Source: Lolium rigidum
Lineage: Eukaryota; Streptophyta; Magnoliopsida; Poales; Poaceae
Assembly (NCBI RefSeq): GCF_022539505.1
Contig: NC_061510.1
Coordinates: 99,092,292-99,156,291 of the forward strand
Length of the DNA: 64,000 nt
Reading direction: 5' to 3'
Part shown: positions 33,931 to 45,942 of the stretch, one piece after another
Layout: each line of letters opens with the position of its first letter
Position numbering within the stretch: the stretch's first letter is position 1
The notes under the pieces: model-generated
Seen by the model: only the letters and a program-made list of their open reading frames with translations
Told to the model about the DNA's origin: nothing
The model's database searches: none
Made by a program: the position numbers and the translations under genes

Positions 33931-36505
33931 TGATTTGCACTTTCTGCGCCTAGCTGAAAGGCGTTAAAGAAAAGCGCTTATGGGAGACAACCCATGTTTT
34001 TACTACAGTACTTTGTTTTATATTTGAGTCTTGGAAGTTGTTTACTACTGTAGCAACCTCTCCTTATCATGTTTTTGTGCCAAGTAAAGTTTCTATGTCA
34101 AAGTTGATGTTATATTTGGGATCGCTGCGCAGAAACAGCATTGCTGTCTGTCACGAATCTGGGCACAGGTCTCTGTAGAAAATTCGAAAAAATCTGCCAA
34201 TTTACGAGCGTGATCCTCAGATATGTACGCAACTTTCATTAGTTTTGAGTTTTTCCATTTGAGCAAGTCTGGTGCCATTTTAAAATTCGTCTTTACGGAC
34301 TGTTCTGTTTTTGACAGATTCTGCCTTTTATTTCGCATTGCCTCTTTTGCTATGTTGGATGAATTTCTTTGATCCATTAATGTCCAGTAGCTTTATGCAA
34401 TGTCCAGAAGTGTAAAGAATGATTGTGCCACCTCTGAACATGTGAATTATTAATTGTGCACTAACCCTCTAATGAGTTTGCTTGAAGTTTGGTGTGAAGG
34501 AAGTTTTCAAGGGTCAAGAGAGGAGTATGATATACTATGATCAAGAGGAGTGAAAGCTCTAAGCTTGGGGATGCCCCGTGGTTCACCCCTGCATATTTTA
34601 AGAAGACTCAAGCGTCTAAGCTTGGGGATGCCCAAGGCATCCCCTTCTTCATCGACAACATCATCAGGTTCCTCCCCTGAAACTATATTTTTATTCAGTC
34701 ACATCTTGTGTTCTTTACTTGGAGCGTCGGTTTGTTTTTGTTCTTGTTTTTGTTTGAATAAAATGGATCCTAGCATTCACTTTGTGGGAGAGAGACACGC
34801 TCCGCTGTTGCATATGGACAAATATGTCCTTAGGCTTTACTCATAATGTTCAAGGCGAAGTTTCTTCTTCGTTAAATTGTTATATGGTTGGAATTGGAAA
34901 ATGCTACATGTAGTAATTCTAAAATGTCTTGGGTAATGTGATACTTGGCAATTGTTGTGTTCATGTTTAAGCTCTTGCATCATATACTTTGCACCCATTA
35001 ATGAAGAAATACATAGAGCTTGCTAAAATTTGGATTGCATATTTGGTCTCTCTAAGGTCTAGATAATATCTAGTATTGAGTTTTGAACAACAAGGAAGAC
35101 GGTATAGAGTCTTATAATGTTTACAATATGTCTTTTATGTGAGTTTTGCTGCACCGGTTCATCCTTGAGTTTGCTTCAAATAACCTTGCTAGCCTAAACC
35201 TTGTATCGAGAGGGAATACTTCTCATGCATCCAAAATCCTTGAGCCAACCACTATGCCATTTGTGTCCACCATACCTACCTACTACATGGTATTTCTCCG
35301 CCATTCCAAAGTAAATTGCTTGAGTGCTACCTTTAAAATTCCATCATTCACCTTTGCAATATATAGCTCATGGGACAAAATAGCCTTAAAAACTATCGTA
35401 GTATTGAATATGTACTTATGCACTTTATCTCTTATTAAGTTGCTTGTTGTGCGATAACCATGCTTCTGGGGAACACCATCAATTACTCTTTATTGAATAT
35501 AATGTGAGTTGCTATGCATGTCCGTCTTGTCTGAAGGATCTATCACCTTAATGATTGGAGCATGCATATTGTTAGAGAAGAACATTGGGCCGCTAACTAA
35601 AGCCATGAATCATGGTGGAAGTTTCAGTTTGGACATATATCCTCAATCTCATATGAGAATAATAATTTTGCTACATGCTTATGCATTAAAGAGGAGTCCA
35701 TTATCTGTTGTCCATGTTGTCCCCGTATGGATGTCTAAGTTGAGAATAATCAAAAGCGAGAAATCCAAAATGCGAGCTTTCTCCTTAGACCTTTGTACGA
35801 GCGGCATGGAGGTACCCCTTTGTGACACTTGGTTGAAACATGGCATTGCAAAGATCCGGTAGTCCAAGCTAAGTAGGACAAGGTGCGGGCACTATTAGTA
35901 TACTATGCATGAGGCTTGCAACTTGTAAGATATAATTTACATAACTCATATGCTTTATTACTACCGTTGACAAAATTGTTTCATGTTCTCAAAATAAAAG
36001 CTCTAGCACAAATACAGCAATCGATGCTTTTCGCTTTGAAGGACCATTCTTTTACTTTTATTGTTGAGTCAGTTTATCTATCTCCCTCCACCTCAAGAAG
36101 CAAACACTGGTGTGAACTGTGCATTGATTCCTACATACTTGCATATTGCACTTGTTATATTACTTTATGTTGACAATATCCATGAGATATACATGTTATA
36201 AGTTGAAAGCAACCGCTGAAACTTAATCTTCCTTTGTGTTGCTTCAACACCTTTACTTTGATTTATTGCTTTATGAGTTAACTCTTATGCAAGACTTATT
36301 TATGCTTGTCTTGAAGTACTATTCATGAAAAGTCTTTGCTTTATGATTCAGTTGTTTACTCATGTCATTACCTTTGTTTTGATCGCTGCATTCATTACAT
36401 ATGTTTACAATAGTATGATCAAGATTATGATGGCATGTCACTTCAGAAATTATCTTTGTTATCGTTTTACCTGCTCGGGACGAGCAGAACTAAGCTTGGG
36501 GATGC
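33931..36505 (+). other. Non-coding 3' half of X2 with reiterated purine tracts
   Basis: AAGCTTGGGGATGC occurs at 34561-34574, 34618-34631 and, as the true polypurine tract, at 36492-36505 directly before the 3' LTR. Open frames here are short and low in coding quality. Confidence 0.85.
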
Positions 36506-38104
36506 TGATACGTCTCCAACGTATCGATAATTTCTTATGTTCCATGCTACTTTATTGATGATACCTACATGTTTTATGCACATTATATGTCATATTTATG
36601 CATTTTCTGGAACTAACCTATTAACAAGATGCCGAAGAGCCAGTTGTTGTTTTCTGCTATTTTTGGTTTCAGAAATCCTAGTAACGAAATATTCTCGGAA
36701 TTGGACGAAATCACCGCCCAGGGTCCTATTTTTGCACGAAGCTTCCAGAAGACCGAAGGGGAGTCGAAGTGGGGCCACGAGGTGGCCAGGTGATAGGGCG
36801 GCGCGGCCCAGGCCCTGGCCGCGCCACCCTGTCCCCTGGGCCCCTTGTGCCGCCTCTTGACCTACCCTTCCGCCTACAAATAGCCTCCGTCGCGAAACCC
36901 CCAGTACCGAGAGCCACGATACGGAAAACCTTACTGAGCCGCCGCCACCGCGAATCCCATCTCGGGGGATTCAGGAGATCGCCTCCGGCACCCTGCCGGA
37001 GAGGGGATTCATCTCCCGGAGGACTCTTCATCGCCATGATCGCCTCCGGAGTGATGAGTGAGTAGTTCACCCCTGGACTATGGGTCCATAGCAGTAGCTA
37101 GATGGTCGTCTTCTCCTTGTTGTGCTTCATTGTTGGATCTTGTGAGCTGCCTAACATGATCAAGATCATCTATCTGTAATACTATATGTTGTGTTTATCG
37201 GGATCCGATGGATAGAGAATACTATGTTATGGTGATTATCAATCTATTGTTTATGTGTTGTTTATGATCTTGCATGCTCTCCGTTATTAGTAGAGGCTCT
37301 GGCCAAGTTTTTGCTCTTAACTCCAAGAGGGAGTATTTATGCTCGATAGTGGGTTCATGCCTTCATTGACACTCGGGACAATGGATGTAAAGTTCTAAGG
37401 TTGTGATGTGCTGTTGCCACTAGGGATAAAACATTGATTCTATGTCCAAGGATGTAGTTGTCGATTACATTACGCACCATACTTAATGCAATTGTCTGTT
37501 GCTTTGCAACTTAATACTGAATGGGGTTCGGATGATAACCCGAAGGTGGACTTTTTAGGCATAGATGCAGTTGGATGGCGGTCTATGTACTTTGTCGTAA
37601 TGCCCGGATTAAATCTCACTATATTTATCATATCATGTACATGCACTGTTATGCCCTTCTCTATTTGTCAATTGCCCGACCGTAATTTGTTCACCCAACA
37701 TGCTTTTATCTTATGGGAGAGACACCTCTAGTGAACTCGTGGACCCCGGTCCTATTCTTTACATAGCATACAATCTACTCGCAATTGTTCTTTACTCGTT
37801 TTCTTGCAAACAATCATCTTCCACTCGATACGCTTAATCCTTTGTTACAGCAAGCCAGGTGAGATTGACAACCTCACTGTTTCGTTGGGGCAAAGTACTT
37901 GGGTTGTGTTGTGCAGGTTCCACGTTGGCGTCGGAATCCCTGTTGTTGCGCCGCATCACATTTCGCCACCATCAACCTTCAACGTGCTTCTTGACTCCAA
38001 CTGGTCCGATTAAACCTTGGTTTCTTACTGAGGGAAACTTGCCACTGTGCGCATCATACCTTCCTCTTGGGGTTCCCAACGGACGTGTACATCTACGCGC
38101 ATCA
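36506..38104 (+). repeat. 3' LTR of X2
   Basis: TGATACGTCTCC...CGCGCATCA, 1599 bases, followed directly by the TSD CTTGC and by X1 internal sequence rather than by a primer-binding site. Confidence 0.95.
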
Positions 38105-38109
38105 CTTGC

Positions 38110-39590
38110 TAAAATTTGGTTTGCATATTTGGTCTGTCTAAGGTCTAGATAATATCTAGTATTGAGTTTTGAACAACAAGGAAGACGGTGTAGAGTCTTA
38201 TAATGTTTACAATATGTCTTTTATGTAAGTTTTGCTGCACCGGTTCATCCTTGAGTTTGCTTCAAATAACCTTGCTAGCCTAAACCTTGTATCGAGAGGG
38301 AATACTTCTCATGCATCCAAAATCCTTGAGCCAACTACTATGCCATTTGTGTCCACCATACCTACCTACTACATGGTATTTCTCCGCCATTCCAAAGTAA
38401 ATTGCTTGAGTGCTACCTTTAAAATTCCATCATTCACCTTTGCAATATATAGCTCATGGGACAAAATAGCCTTAAAAACTATCGTAGTATTGAATATGTA
38501 CTTATGCACTTTATCTCTTATTAAGTTGCTTGTTGTGCGATAACCATGCTTCGGGGAACGCCATCAACTATTCTTTGTTGAATATCATGTGAGTTGCTAT
38601 GCATGTCCGTCTTGTCTGAAGGATCTATCACCTTAATGATTGGAGCATGCATATTGTTAGAGAAAAACATTGGGCCGCTAACTAAAGCCATGAATCATGG
38701 TGGAAGTTTCAGTTTGGACATATATCCTCAATCTCATATGAGAATAATAATTTTGCTACATGCTTATGCATTAAAGAGGAGTCCATTATCTGTTGTCCAT
38801 GTTGTCCCGGTATGGATGTCTAAGTTGAGAATAATCAAAAGCGAGAATTCCAAAATGCGAGCTTTCTCCTTAGACCTTTGTACAGGCAGCATGGAGGTAC
38901 CCCTTTGTGACACTTGGTTGAAACATGACATTGCAAAGATCCGGTAGTCCAAGCTAAGTAGGACAAGGTGCGGGCACTATTAGTATACTATGCATGAGGC
39001 TTGCAACTTGTAAGATATAATTTACATAACTCATATGCTTTATTACTACCGTTGACAAAATTGTTTCATGTTTTCAAAATAAAAGCTCTAGCACAAATAC
39101 AGCAATCGATGCTTTCCTCTGCGAAGGACCATTCTTTTACTTTTATTGTTGAGTCCGTTTACCTATCTCCCTCCACCTTAAGAAGCAAACACTTGTGTGA
39201 ACTGTGCATTGATTCCTACATACTTGCATATTGCACTTATTATATTACTTTATGTTGACAATATCCATGAGATATACATGTTATAAGTTGAAAGCAACCG
39301 CTGAAACTTAATCTTCCTTTGTGTTGCTTCAACACCTTTACTTTGATTTATTGCTTTATGAGTTAACTCTTATGCAAGACTTATTGATGCTTGTCTTGAA
39401 GTAATATTCATGAAAAGTCTTTGCTTTATGATTCAGTTGTTTACTCATGTCATTACCTTTGTTTTGATCGCTGCATTCATTACATATGTTTACAATAGTA
39501 TGATCAAGATTATGATGGCATGTCACTTCAGAAATTATCTTTGTTATCGTTTTACCTGCTCGGGACGAGCAGAACTAAGCTTGGGGATGC
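38110..39590 (+). other. Non-coding 3' half of X1 (second part)
   Basis: Nearly identical to 35025-36505 of X2, as expected of the same internal region in two family members. Ends with the purine tract at 39577-39590. Confidence 0.9.
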
Positions 39591-41188
39591 TGATACGTCT
39601 CCAACGTATCGATAATTTCTTATGTTCCATGCTACTTTATTGATGATACCTACATGTTTTATGCACATTATATGTCGTATTTACGCATTTTCTGGAACTA
39701 ACCTATTAACAAGATGCCGAAGAGCCAGTTGTCGTTTTCTGCTGTTTTTGGTTTCAGAAATCCTAGTAACGAAATATTCTCGGAATTGGACGAAATCAAC
39801 GCCCAGGGTCCTATTTTGCCACGAAGCTTCCAGAAGACCGAAGGAGAGTCGAAGTGGGGCCACGAGGTGGCCAAGTGACAGGGCGGTGCGGCCCAGGCCC
39901 TGGCCGCGCCGGCCTGTCCCCTGGGCCCCTCGTGCCGCCTCTTGACCTACCCTTCCGCCTACAAATAGCCTCCGTCGCGAAACCCCCGCATCCGAGAGCC
40001 ATGATACGGAAAACCTTGCGAGACGCCGCCGCCGCAATCCCATCTCGGGGATTCAGGAGATCGGCTCCGGCACCTCCGCCGGAGAGGGGATTCATCTCCC
40101 GGAGGACTCTACACCGCCATGGTCGCCTCCGGAGTGATGAGTGAGTAGTTCACCCCTGGACTATGGGTCCATAGCAGTAGCTAGATGGTCGTCTTCTCCT
40201 TATTGTGCTTCATTGTTGGATCTTGTGAGCTGCCTAACATGATCAAGATCATCTATCTCGTAATTCTATATGTTGTGTTTGTCGGGATCCGATGGATAGA
40301 GAATACTATGTTATGGTGATTATCAATCTATTGTTTATGTGTTGTTTATGATCTTGCATGCTCTCCGTTATTAGTAGAGGCTCTCGGCCAAGTTTTTGCT
40401 CTTAACTCCAAGAGGGAGTATTTATGCTCGATAGTGGGTTCATGCCTTCATTGATACCTGGGACGATGACGTGAAAGTTCTAAGGTTGTGATGTGCTTGT
40501 TGCCACTAGGGATAAAACATTGATTCTATGTCTAAGGATGTAGTTGTCGATTACATTACGCACCATACTTAATGCAATTGTCCGTTGCTTTGCAACTTAA
40601 TACCGAATGGGGTTCGGATGATAACTCTGAAGGTGGACTTTTTAGGCATAGATGCAGTTGGATGGCGGTCTATGTACTTTGTCGTAATGCCCGGATTAAA
40701 TCTCACTATATTTATCATATCATGTACATGCATTGTTATGCCTTTCTCTATTTGTCAATTGCCCGACTGTAATTTGTTCACCCAACATGCTTTTATCTTA
40801 TGGGAGAGACACCTCTAGTGAACTGTGGACCCCGGTCCTATTCTTTACATAGCATACAATCTACTGCAATACTTGTTTTACTGTTTTCTTGCAAACAATC
40901 ATCTTCCACTCGATACGCTTAATCCTTTGTTACAGCAAGCCGGTGAGATTGACAACCTCACTGTTTCGTTGGGGCAAAGTACTTGGGTTGTGTTGTGCAG
41001 GTTCCACGTTGGCGCCGGAATCCCTGTTGTTGCGCCGCATCATATTTCGCCACCATCAACCTTCAACGTGCTTCTTGACTCCTACTGGTCCGATTAAACC
41101 TTGGTTTCTTACTGAGGGAAACTTGCCACTGTGCGCATCATACCTTCCTCTTGGGGTTCCCAACGGACGTGTACATCTACGCGCATCA
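39591..41188 (+). repeat. 3' LTR of X1
   Basis: TGATACGTCTCC...CGCGCATCA, 1598 bases, then ATGTG and the resumed gag gene of Y. Confidence 0.95.
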
Positions 41189-43155
41189 ATGTGCGGAGAG
41201 TGGTCGTTGATACCGTACGCTTATCATCTCTTTCTCAGTTAAATACCGTCTATCATCAGGATGGGGCCGGTCGCGTGGATCGGCCTCCTTTTTATCTTTG
41301 TCGCGAGAGCGACTGCTCTCTGGCTTATCCTCGCCATGGCGATCTGCAAGCCCTGCCATATTGATATCAAACGAGAAACCTGGCTCGCGTCCTATGCACT
41401 GACTGAGATCGACCATGTTGACTTCCGGAAACGGCTGCGTGTCAACTCTCATGGCAAACTGACCGAAGAGCAATCGGCCTTGTTCTATTGCCATTTGAAT
41501 CTGTCCGCGAAGGACTTTGCAGTCGTTGGTGGCATGGGTGAACGTGTGATGCCATTTGCAGTATGGCTTGCCGTTCATCTCTTGTGGCGTGGGGATTTTG
41601 TGACCTTCGGGTAACTTCAGCTGTTTCTCCTTCAGTAGCAAATCAAAAATTTGCTCCGTTTTGCTCAAATCGAAGTCGAACCCCTTTGCAGGCCCTGGTT
41701 GTTTCACCCACTTGCAGGACACGGGTTTTGCCCCCCCAAGTCCACTCAGCTACAGCGACCTCCTGGTCTCCTGCGAAATCTTCATCTTCGTCTGTCTCGA
41801 TCAGGGCGACGCGCTTGTATTTGTCCCGGTACAATTCGGATGGCGCTCGTTCATATGCGATCAACTTCGAACCATGTGCGCCGGTGAACCGTACTCGCTT
41901 GGAAGGTCACATCTTTGAGCGGCGCCGATAATCCTGCTACCGCCAGCTCGATCGCTTCCTTCTCGGTTAGGCGAACCGAATAACATCGGTTCCTGACGGT
42001 CCTGAACCTCTGGATGTACTCAGATACCGTCTCTCCTCGTCTCTGCCAAACTTGGGTCAGATCGGCAAGGCTAGCTTCCGTAGTTTCTGAATGGTATTGT
42101 ACGTGGAATTGCTCTTCCAGTTGCTTCCACGTCCGAACCGAGTCTGGTAGCAACGAGGTGTACCACCCAAAGGCTGGACTCCGTGAGAGACTGCGAGAAG
42201 AACCTCACACGTAGCTCGTCCGAAGCCGAGACCATGCCCAACTGCGCCAAGTATCGGCTCACGTGCTCGATCGAGCTGGTTCCTTCGATCCACTAAATTT
42301 TGTGAAGTCGAGGAGCCGATACTTAGGTGGCAGCGGGATCAGGTCGTAGTCGTTGGGATACGGCTTGGAATAGCCGATCATTCTCTTCTTCGGCAGGATG
42401 CCGAACTGGTCTCTCATGATTGCGGTGATCTCATCCACCGTAGGAGCTGCAGAAGTTGATCGTTGATGACTTGTACTGGTGGCATATTTAGCTAGCCACG
42501 CCTGTTTCTCAACATCTGCTCCGGCACTGCTTCCTGCTCCAGCGACTCCTCCTGCCGTGGCAGTCCTTCCTGCCATAACCGGGGTCATCCAGTCGTTGCA
42601 GTCCGGCACGTATGTGCACACGTATCCATGTGGAATCTCCTTGGGCGGCTCATACAGGAATTGGTAGTCGCCAGGATCACCTCCAGTCTTGTAGACGACG
42701 TACGCCGGTGAACCTTGCTGCTGTGGAGCTGCAAACGTGTGTTGCAGTGGTGGCCTTGTGTAGAGCGGTACCTCCCCTTGGTGAGTTCCTAGAGCAGGAC
42801 CTGACGGAGAGTACTTGTGCTTCGTGACTTCTTGCACCACATTGAGCGCGACACGCTCCGGAGTATTCACCAAGCTCTCGGCATGCCGATGAAGAGAGTG
42901 AGCAACGGCATAGTTGACTTCCTGTCGCAGGGCTCTGGTACGTTCGTCCGAAGGGAGAGATAGATCTAGTCCATCTAGCGCGCCTTCGGGTTGGAACCCT
43001 TTGAACTTGATCCCGTGCGAACGGGTTTTCTCGAAAGCGCCGATGAGATCGGCTTCCAGGATGGCCTTGAGCTCATCATATCTCTTCTTGTGCTCAGGAG
43101 GCAGATCCTCATACTTGACTGGTTCTCCCGCAATCTGAGGCGCAGATGACGACAT
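41189..43155 (-). pseudogene. gag of Y (proximal part)
   Basis: Minus strand, ATG at 43155, 26 bases after the primer-binding site. The first frame (to 42259) starts MSSSAPQIAGEPVKYEDLPP, has a Gln/Pro-rich part and ends near RLLDFTKFSGSKEPARSS. Further pieces follow in shifted frames: HVSRYLAQLGMVSASDELRV, SVRTWKQLEEQFHVQYHSET with WQRRGETVSEYIQRFRTVRN (retrotransposon gag core, near 42150-41850), and LTEKEAIELAVAGLS. From 41722 comes the Cys/His motif YCKWHHTFTHATNDC followed by EQGRLLF. It runs into X1 at 41189 after YQRPLSAH. At least three frame changes make it a pseudogene. The Cys/His motif is the same type as in Z. Confidence 0.85.
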
Positions 43156-43203
43156 GGTTGCTGCGGAAGATTGTCCCGATGTCCCACCGGGCGTGCCAGA
43201 ATG

Positions 43204-44369
43204 TGTTGCCTGCCAAAACCCACCGGCGAGCAGTGGTTAAGCAACACGAAGAGCCGGGAGGCTTCCAAGGCGGCAGCGGGCCCTGGTCCCTCGACGTCGT
43301 CCCGCAAATGCTCCGGCACACGACCTGGCGGCTGCAAGGGCGTGCCACCTGACCTATACCTGGCCAGGAAGGTGTGGATTGCTTCGATTAGTTCCCTGCA
43401 TGGCAGACACGTAAACATTAAATACGAGCCCGATCGGCTCTCAGGTTGCCCTGTGGATCGGCTCAAAGAGCCGATCGCCCCATGGTTTATGTCGGGTTGA
43501 CAACGGCATGGGGCCCCTGCTTGATCAGTATAAAGCTAAACCAATCTACGACAGCTTAGGGTTTTCACCGTATGATCGGAACATCCTACGCGTAGTTGAG
43601 CCTAATAAACACGCAAGATAATGGAAAGCTAACCCTAAAAGAGGCCTAAAAACCAACGTTAAGTTAATTCCCGGAACATCCCTCTTAGAGCTAGCAAACC
43701 ATACCTAGCGCACTACCGGATCGTTCCCGTTTGTAAGGCCTAACCATACAGATATTAAACCAATCCTTGAAGAATCAAGGAGCAGCTATAACGGATCAGA
43801 TCTACTAAATAACGAACAAGCAAGACGCTGCCCTTACACCTGGATAGGTGTAAGGGCAGCTAGATATCAAGGAACGGCACAGCTAAGCAGATATGCGTAA
43901 GAAAAGCATCTATGCAAGCCCCAAAACATCTATGATAAGTAGTGCTACTCGCCATCAACAACGCTTCAGTACGAGCAGCACAAGGTAAACGAATAAACGT
44001 GTGCTGCCTAGATCGCAAGATGCGATCTAGGCAGCATGATGCTTACCCGGGAGAAACCCTCGAAAGAAGGGGTGGCGATGCGCCTGATTTGTTTGTTGTG
44101 AACGTGATTGTCCTCCTTTTCTGATAACCCTAGATACATATTTATAGTCCAAGGGACTTTCTAATCTGGACGTGCACCTAACCGTGCACGGGTTAAACTC
44201 TATCTTTTAATCTAAACTACGATGCGATCTAATATATTTACAGATACACGGGCAATTAAGCCCAAACTCCTTGCGCAAGGCCGCTTCAAAGACGCTCCAC
44301 GTGTATGTCCTTCAAGCCCATCTTCACTTACGGCCCACCTCCTGATTTGGCCAAAATCTGGTGATAACA
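43204..44369 (-). repeat. 5' LTR of Y
   Basis: Carries the same three hairpins as the 3' LTR (43456-43476, 43827-43860 with perfect 15-base arms, 44002-44036) and is nearly identical to it. The primer-binding site follows after five bases on the minus strand. Confidence 0.95.
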
Positions 44370-44374
44370 GTTGT

Positions 44375-44677
44375 TCATCGGCATATGAACTTCTGGGGTT
44401 GCCGATGCATGAGAAGTCGATAACTGTTGCAAGTTGCTAAAAGTATGGAGATTATTTTGCATCGACTTTTGCACATAGTAAGATCTAGGGTTAGCCGATA
44501 CATTATATGTACCAAGGATCTAGCAACATCAATTTGAGAGTTGTTTGCATCTACATAAGGAGATTGGAGATTCATGATACCGTTGTAGATTGCAGCCTCT
44601 TGATGATGATATCTTCGTAGCAAGAACGGGCTGGAGACCGTTCGAAGCTTCTTCCCCAGCGGAGTCGCCAAAAAGTG
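44375..44677 (-). other. Primer-binding site, leader and gag start of Z
   Basis: On the minus strand the primer-binding site (44670-44654) is followed by the leader and by ATG at 44575 (MNLQSPYVDANNSQIDVARS), then stop or frame loss before Y. The reading resumes at 22430. Confidence 0.7.
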
Positions 44678-45730
44678 TGTTCGCACACGAACACGTCGCC
44701 GTGTACCCTCGACGCCGAGCGCGATGCGCGGCAGCACGCGCCGAGGGAGGCTCGCCGGAAGCGCGATACGCAAGACAGTCCGGCGAGCACTTTTGAGACC
44801 CGAAACCCCGCTCGCCCGGGAGGGACCCCGTCAGGGCTTGCGGCGGCTATGGGCTGCCCTAGGTCGGCCTGACCGCCCCTAGGACCTCGTGGATTCGCAG
44901 CCTCCAATCCTGAAGAACAACGAAGAACGAGAAGAAAGATACAAGGGAGGGAGATAAAAGTAGATGAACACGAAAAAGTAGTAGATGTGTTTGTTCGATT
45001 GGTGTTGGTTTCAATCGGCCGTCACCCCTCATGTATATAAAGGGCGGCTGGACTTCCCGTGCAAGATGGAGGGTTGGATTCACGTCCAAAACCCTAGTTT
45101 GAGTCCAATTCGGATGGTTTGGACCGAACTTTCCAAAACTGTTCGGTTTAAAACTGGCAGTACCTTGCGTGGCAACTTTGAGGCAGTAAATTACCTCAAA
45201 TCAAAATATTGTAAACAACAAAGTTGTTCGTCTCGGAAAAACGAAGAACTTTCATGTTGACCACTTTTCCATCCGAGTTCATCTTGATCGCTCAATCGAG
45301 GTAGCAAGAAAAACGATCAATCCCGGTTTTCGCCGCGCTCCAACTCCGCTCGCGCCCTACCTTAGAGGCCTCTATGGTCGGGCGCCCCACCTCCGGTAAT
45401 TTGAGTTCCAGCATTATTTTAGCTCTACAAATCGTATACTAACTCGGATCGCGATGACTCAAAAACCAAAGTTGCTTGTTTCGACGAGACGCACAACTTT
45501 CATTTATATCACTTCTTCATTTGAGGTCATGTTAAATGAGCTCTAGTGGAAGCCTTCATATATCGATTCTCGAGATCACCTCTGACTGCTAGCATAATCG
45601 GCTATCAAGCCGGATCATGGCACAACTTGGAATGGTGTACATGGTGTCTCCTAAATGAGTAATATATTTATCACGTCGAACACCGAATTATGTTCTTGAT
45701 TAGGCGATCGGTCCAAAACGAGTATCAACA
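44678..45730 (-). repeat. 5' LTR of Z
   Basis: 1053 bases, TG...CA, nearly identical to the left LTR; followed by the TSD ACGTC. Confidence 0.95.
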
Positions 45731-45735
45731 ACGTC

Positions 45736-45942
45736 CTCATTTCTCATGTTCTTTCTTTGACCAAAAAATACTTCAAATATGTAAAAATTGTTGGTATAAA
45801 ATTAGCATCATTACAAAGTATTTTTCAATACAAATCCAACCATACTAATTACATATAATATGATTAAGATTTTGTTGCTTCATTTTTTGGTTAAAGTTTG
45901 TCTTAAAATACGTGTACGCCTTATTGAACAAAACGGAAGTAG
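45736..45942. mobile_element. Right part of the MITE split by Z
   Basis: Continues 15495-15522. Its right end TACGCCTTATTGAACAAAAC then GGAAGTAG is the inverted counterpart of CTCCCTCCATTCTAATGAATAAGACGT at the left end. Mutated TA flank on this side. Confidence 0.75.

Larger units (their letters stand above)
31217..38104 (+). mobile_element. LTR retrotransposon X2, same family as X1 and inserted in it
   Basis: LTRs 31217-32816 and 36506-38104; flanked by CTTGC (31212-31216 and 38105-38109). Removing it joins ...ATACATAGAGCTTGC to TAAAATTTGG..., exactly the sequence found uninterrupted inside X2 at about 35010-35035. The order LTR-int-LTR-int-LTR-int-LTR therefore comes from self-family nesting, not tandem duplication. 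The first LTR has lost its terminal dinucleotides (CG... and ...GCATGA instead of TG and CA). Length 6.9 kb. Confidence 0.95.
27360..41188 (+). mobile_element. LTR retrotransposon X1 (Gypsy, Athila-like), plus strand, nested in Y
   Basis: LTRs 27360-28948 and 39591-41188 (about 1.6 kb, TGATACGTCTCC...CGCGCATCA). Flanks are ATATG (27355-27359) and ATGTG (41189-41193), a TSD with one mismatch. The primer-binding site TGGCGCCGTTGCCGGGGA is complementary to the 3' end of a plant tRNA-Asp, as in Athila-type elements. Native length is about 6.9 kb after removing X2. The coding part is gag only. LTR start, primer-binding site and the AAGCTTGGGGATGC purine tract recall the Sabrina-type families abundant in Triticeae; that name is from memory. 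It splits the gag gene of Y between residues ...YQRPLSAH and YLLNKYEQQY.... Confidence 0.93.
22431..44369 (-). mobile_element. LTR retrotransposon Y (Gypsy, Tat-like), minus strand, nested in Z
   Basis: LTRs 43204-44369 (1166 bases, 5') and 22431-23599 (1169 bases, 3'), TSD GTTGT (22426-22430, 44370-44374). The minus-strand primer-binding site TGGCACGCCCGGTGGGAC is at 43181-43198 and the purine tract AAGGGGGGCATG at 23600-23611. Native length is about 8.1 kb without X1. In order on the minus strand: gag (43155 downward), protease ending at 26100, a long non-coding stretch, then an opposite-strand ORF (23884-24414) next to the 3' LTR. Reverse transcriptase and integrase are absent. The antisense ORF and gag type point to the Tat lineage. 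Its polypurine tract core is the same as that of Z, so host and guest are relatives. Confidence 0.95.
15523..45730 (-). mobile_element. LTR retrotransposon Z (Gypsy-type), minus strand, 30.2 kb with nested inserts
   Basis: Identical-length LTRs of 1053 bases (right: 44678-45730; left: 15523-18172 once the 1.6-kb solo LTR and its TSD are removed), TSD ACGTC on both sides (15518-15522, 45731-45735). On the minus strand the primer-binding site TGGCGACTCCGCTGGGG (44654-44670) follows the right LTR, and a purine tract AGGGGGGCATG precedes the left LTR at 18173, which fixes the orientation. Native length is about 6.7 kb after removing Y. The interior encodes a gag-like protein and a small relic of pol; no reverse transcriptase was seen, so it is non-autonomous. 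The LTR carries TATATAAAG at about 15881-15889 and the same motif in the right LTR. Confidence 0.95.

Noticed and set aside
27360..41188. Tandem LTR array made by unequal crossing over
   Set aside because: The CTTGC duplication around 31217-38104 and the uninterrupted target inside X2 are explained fully by nested insertion.
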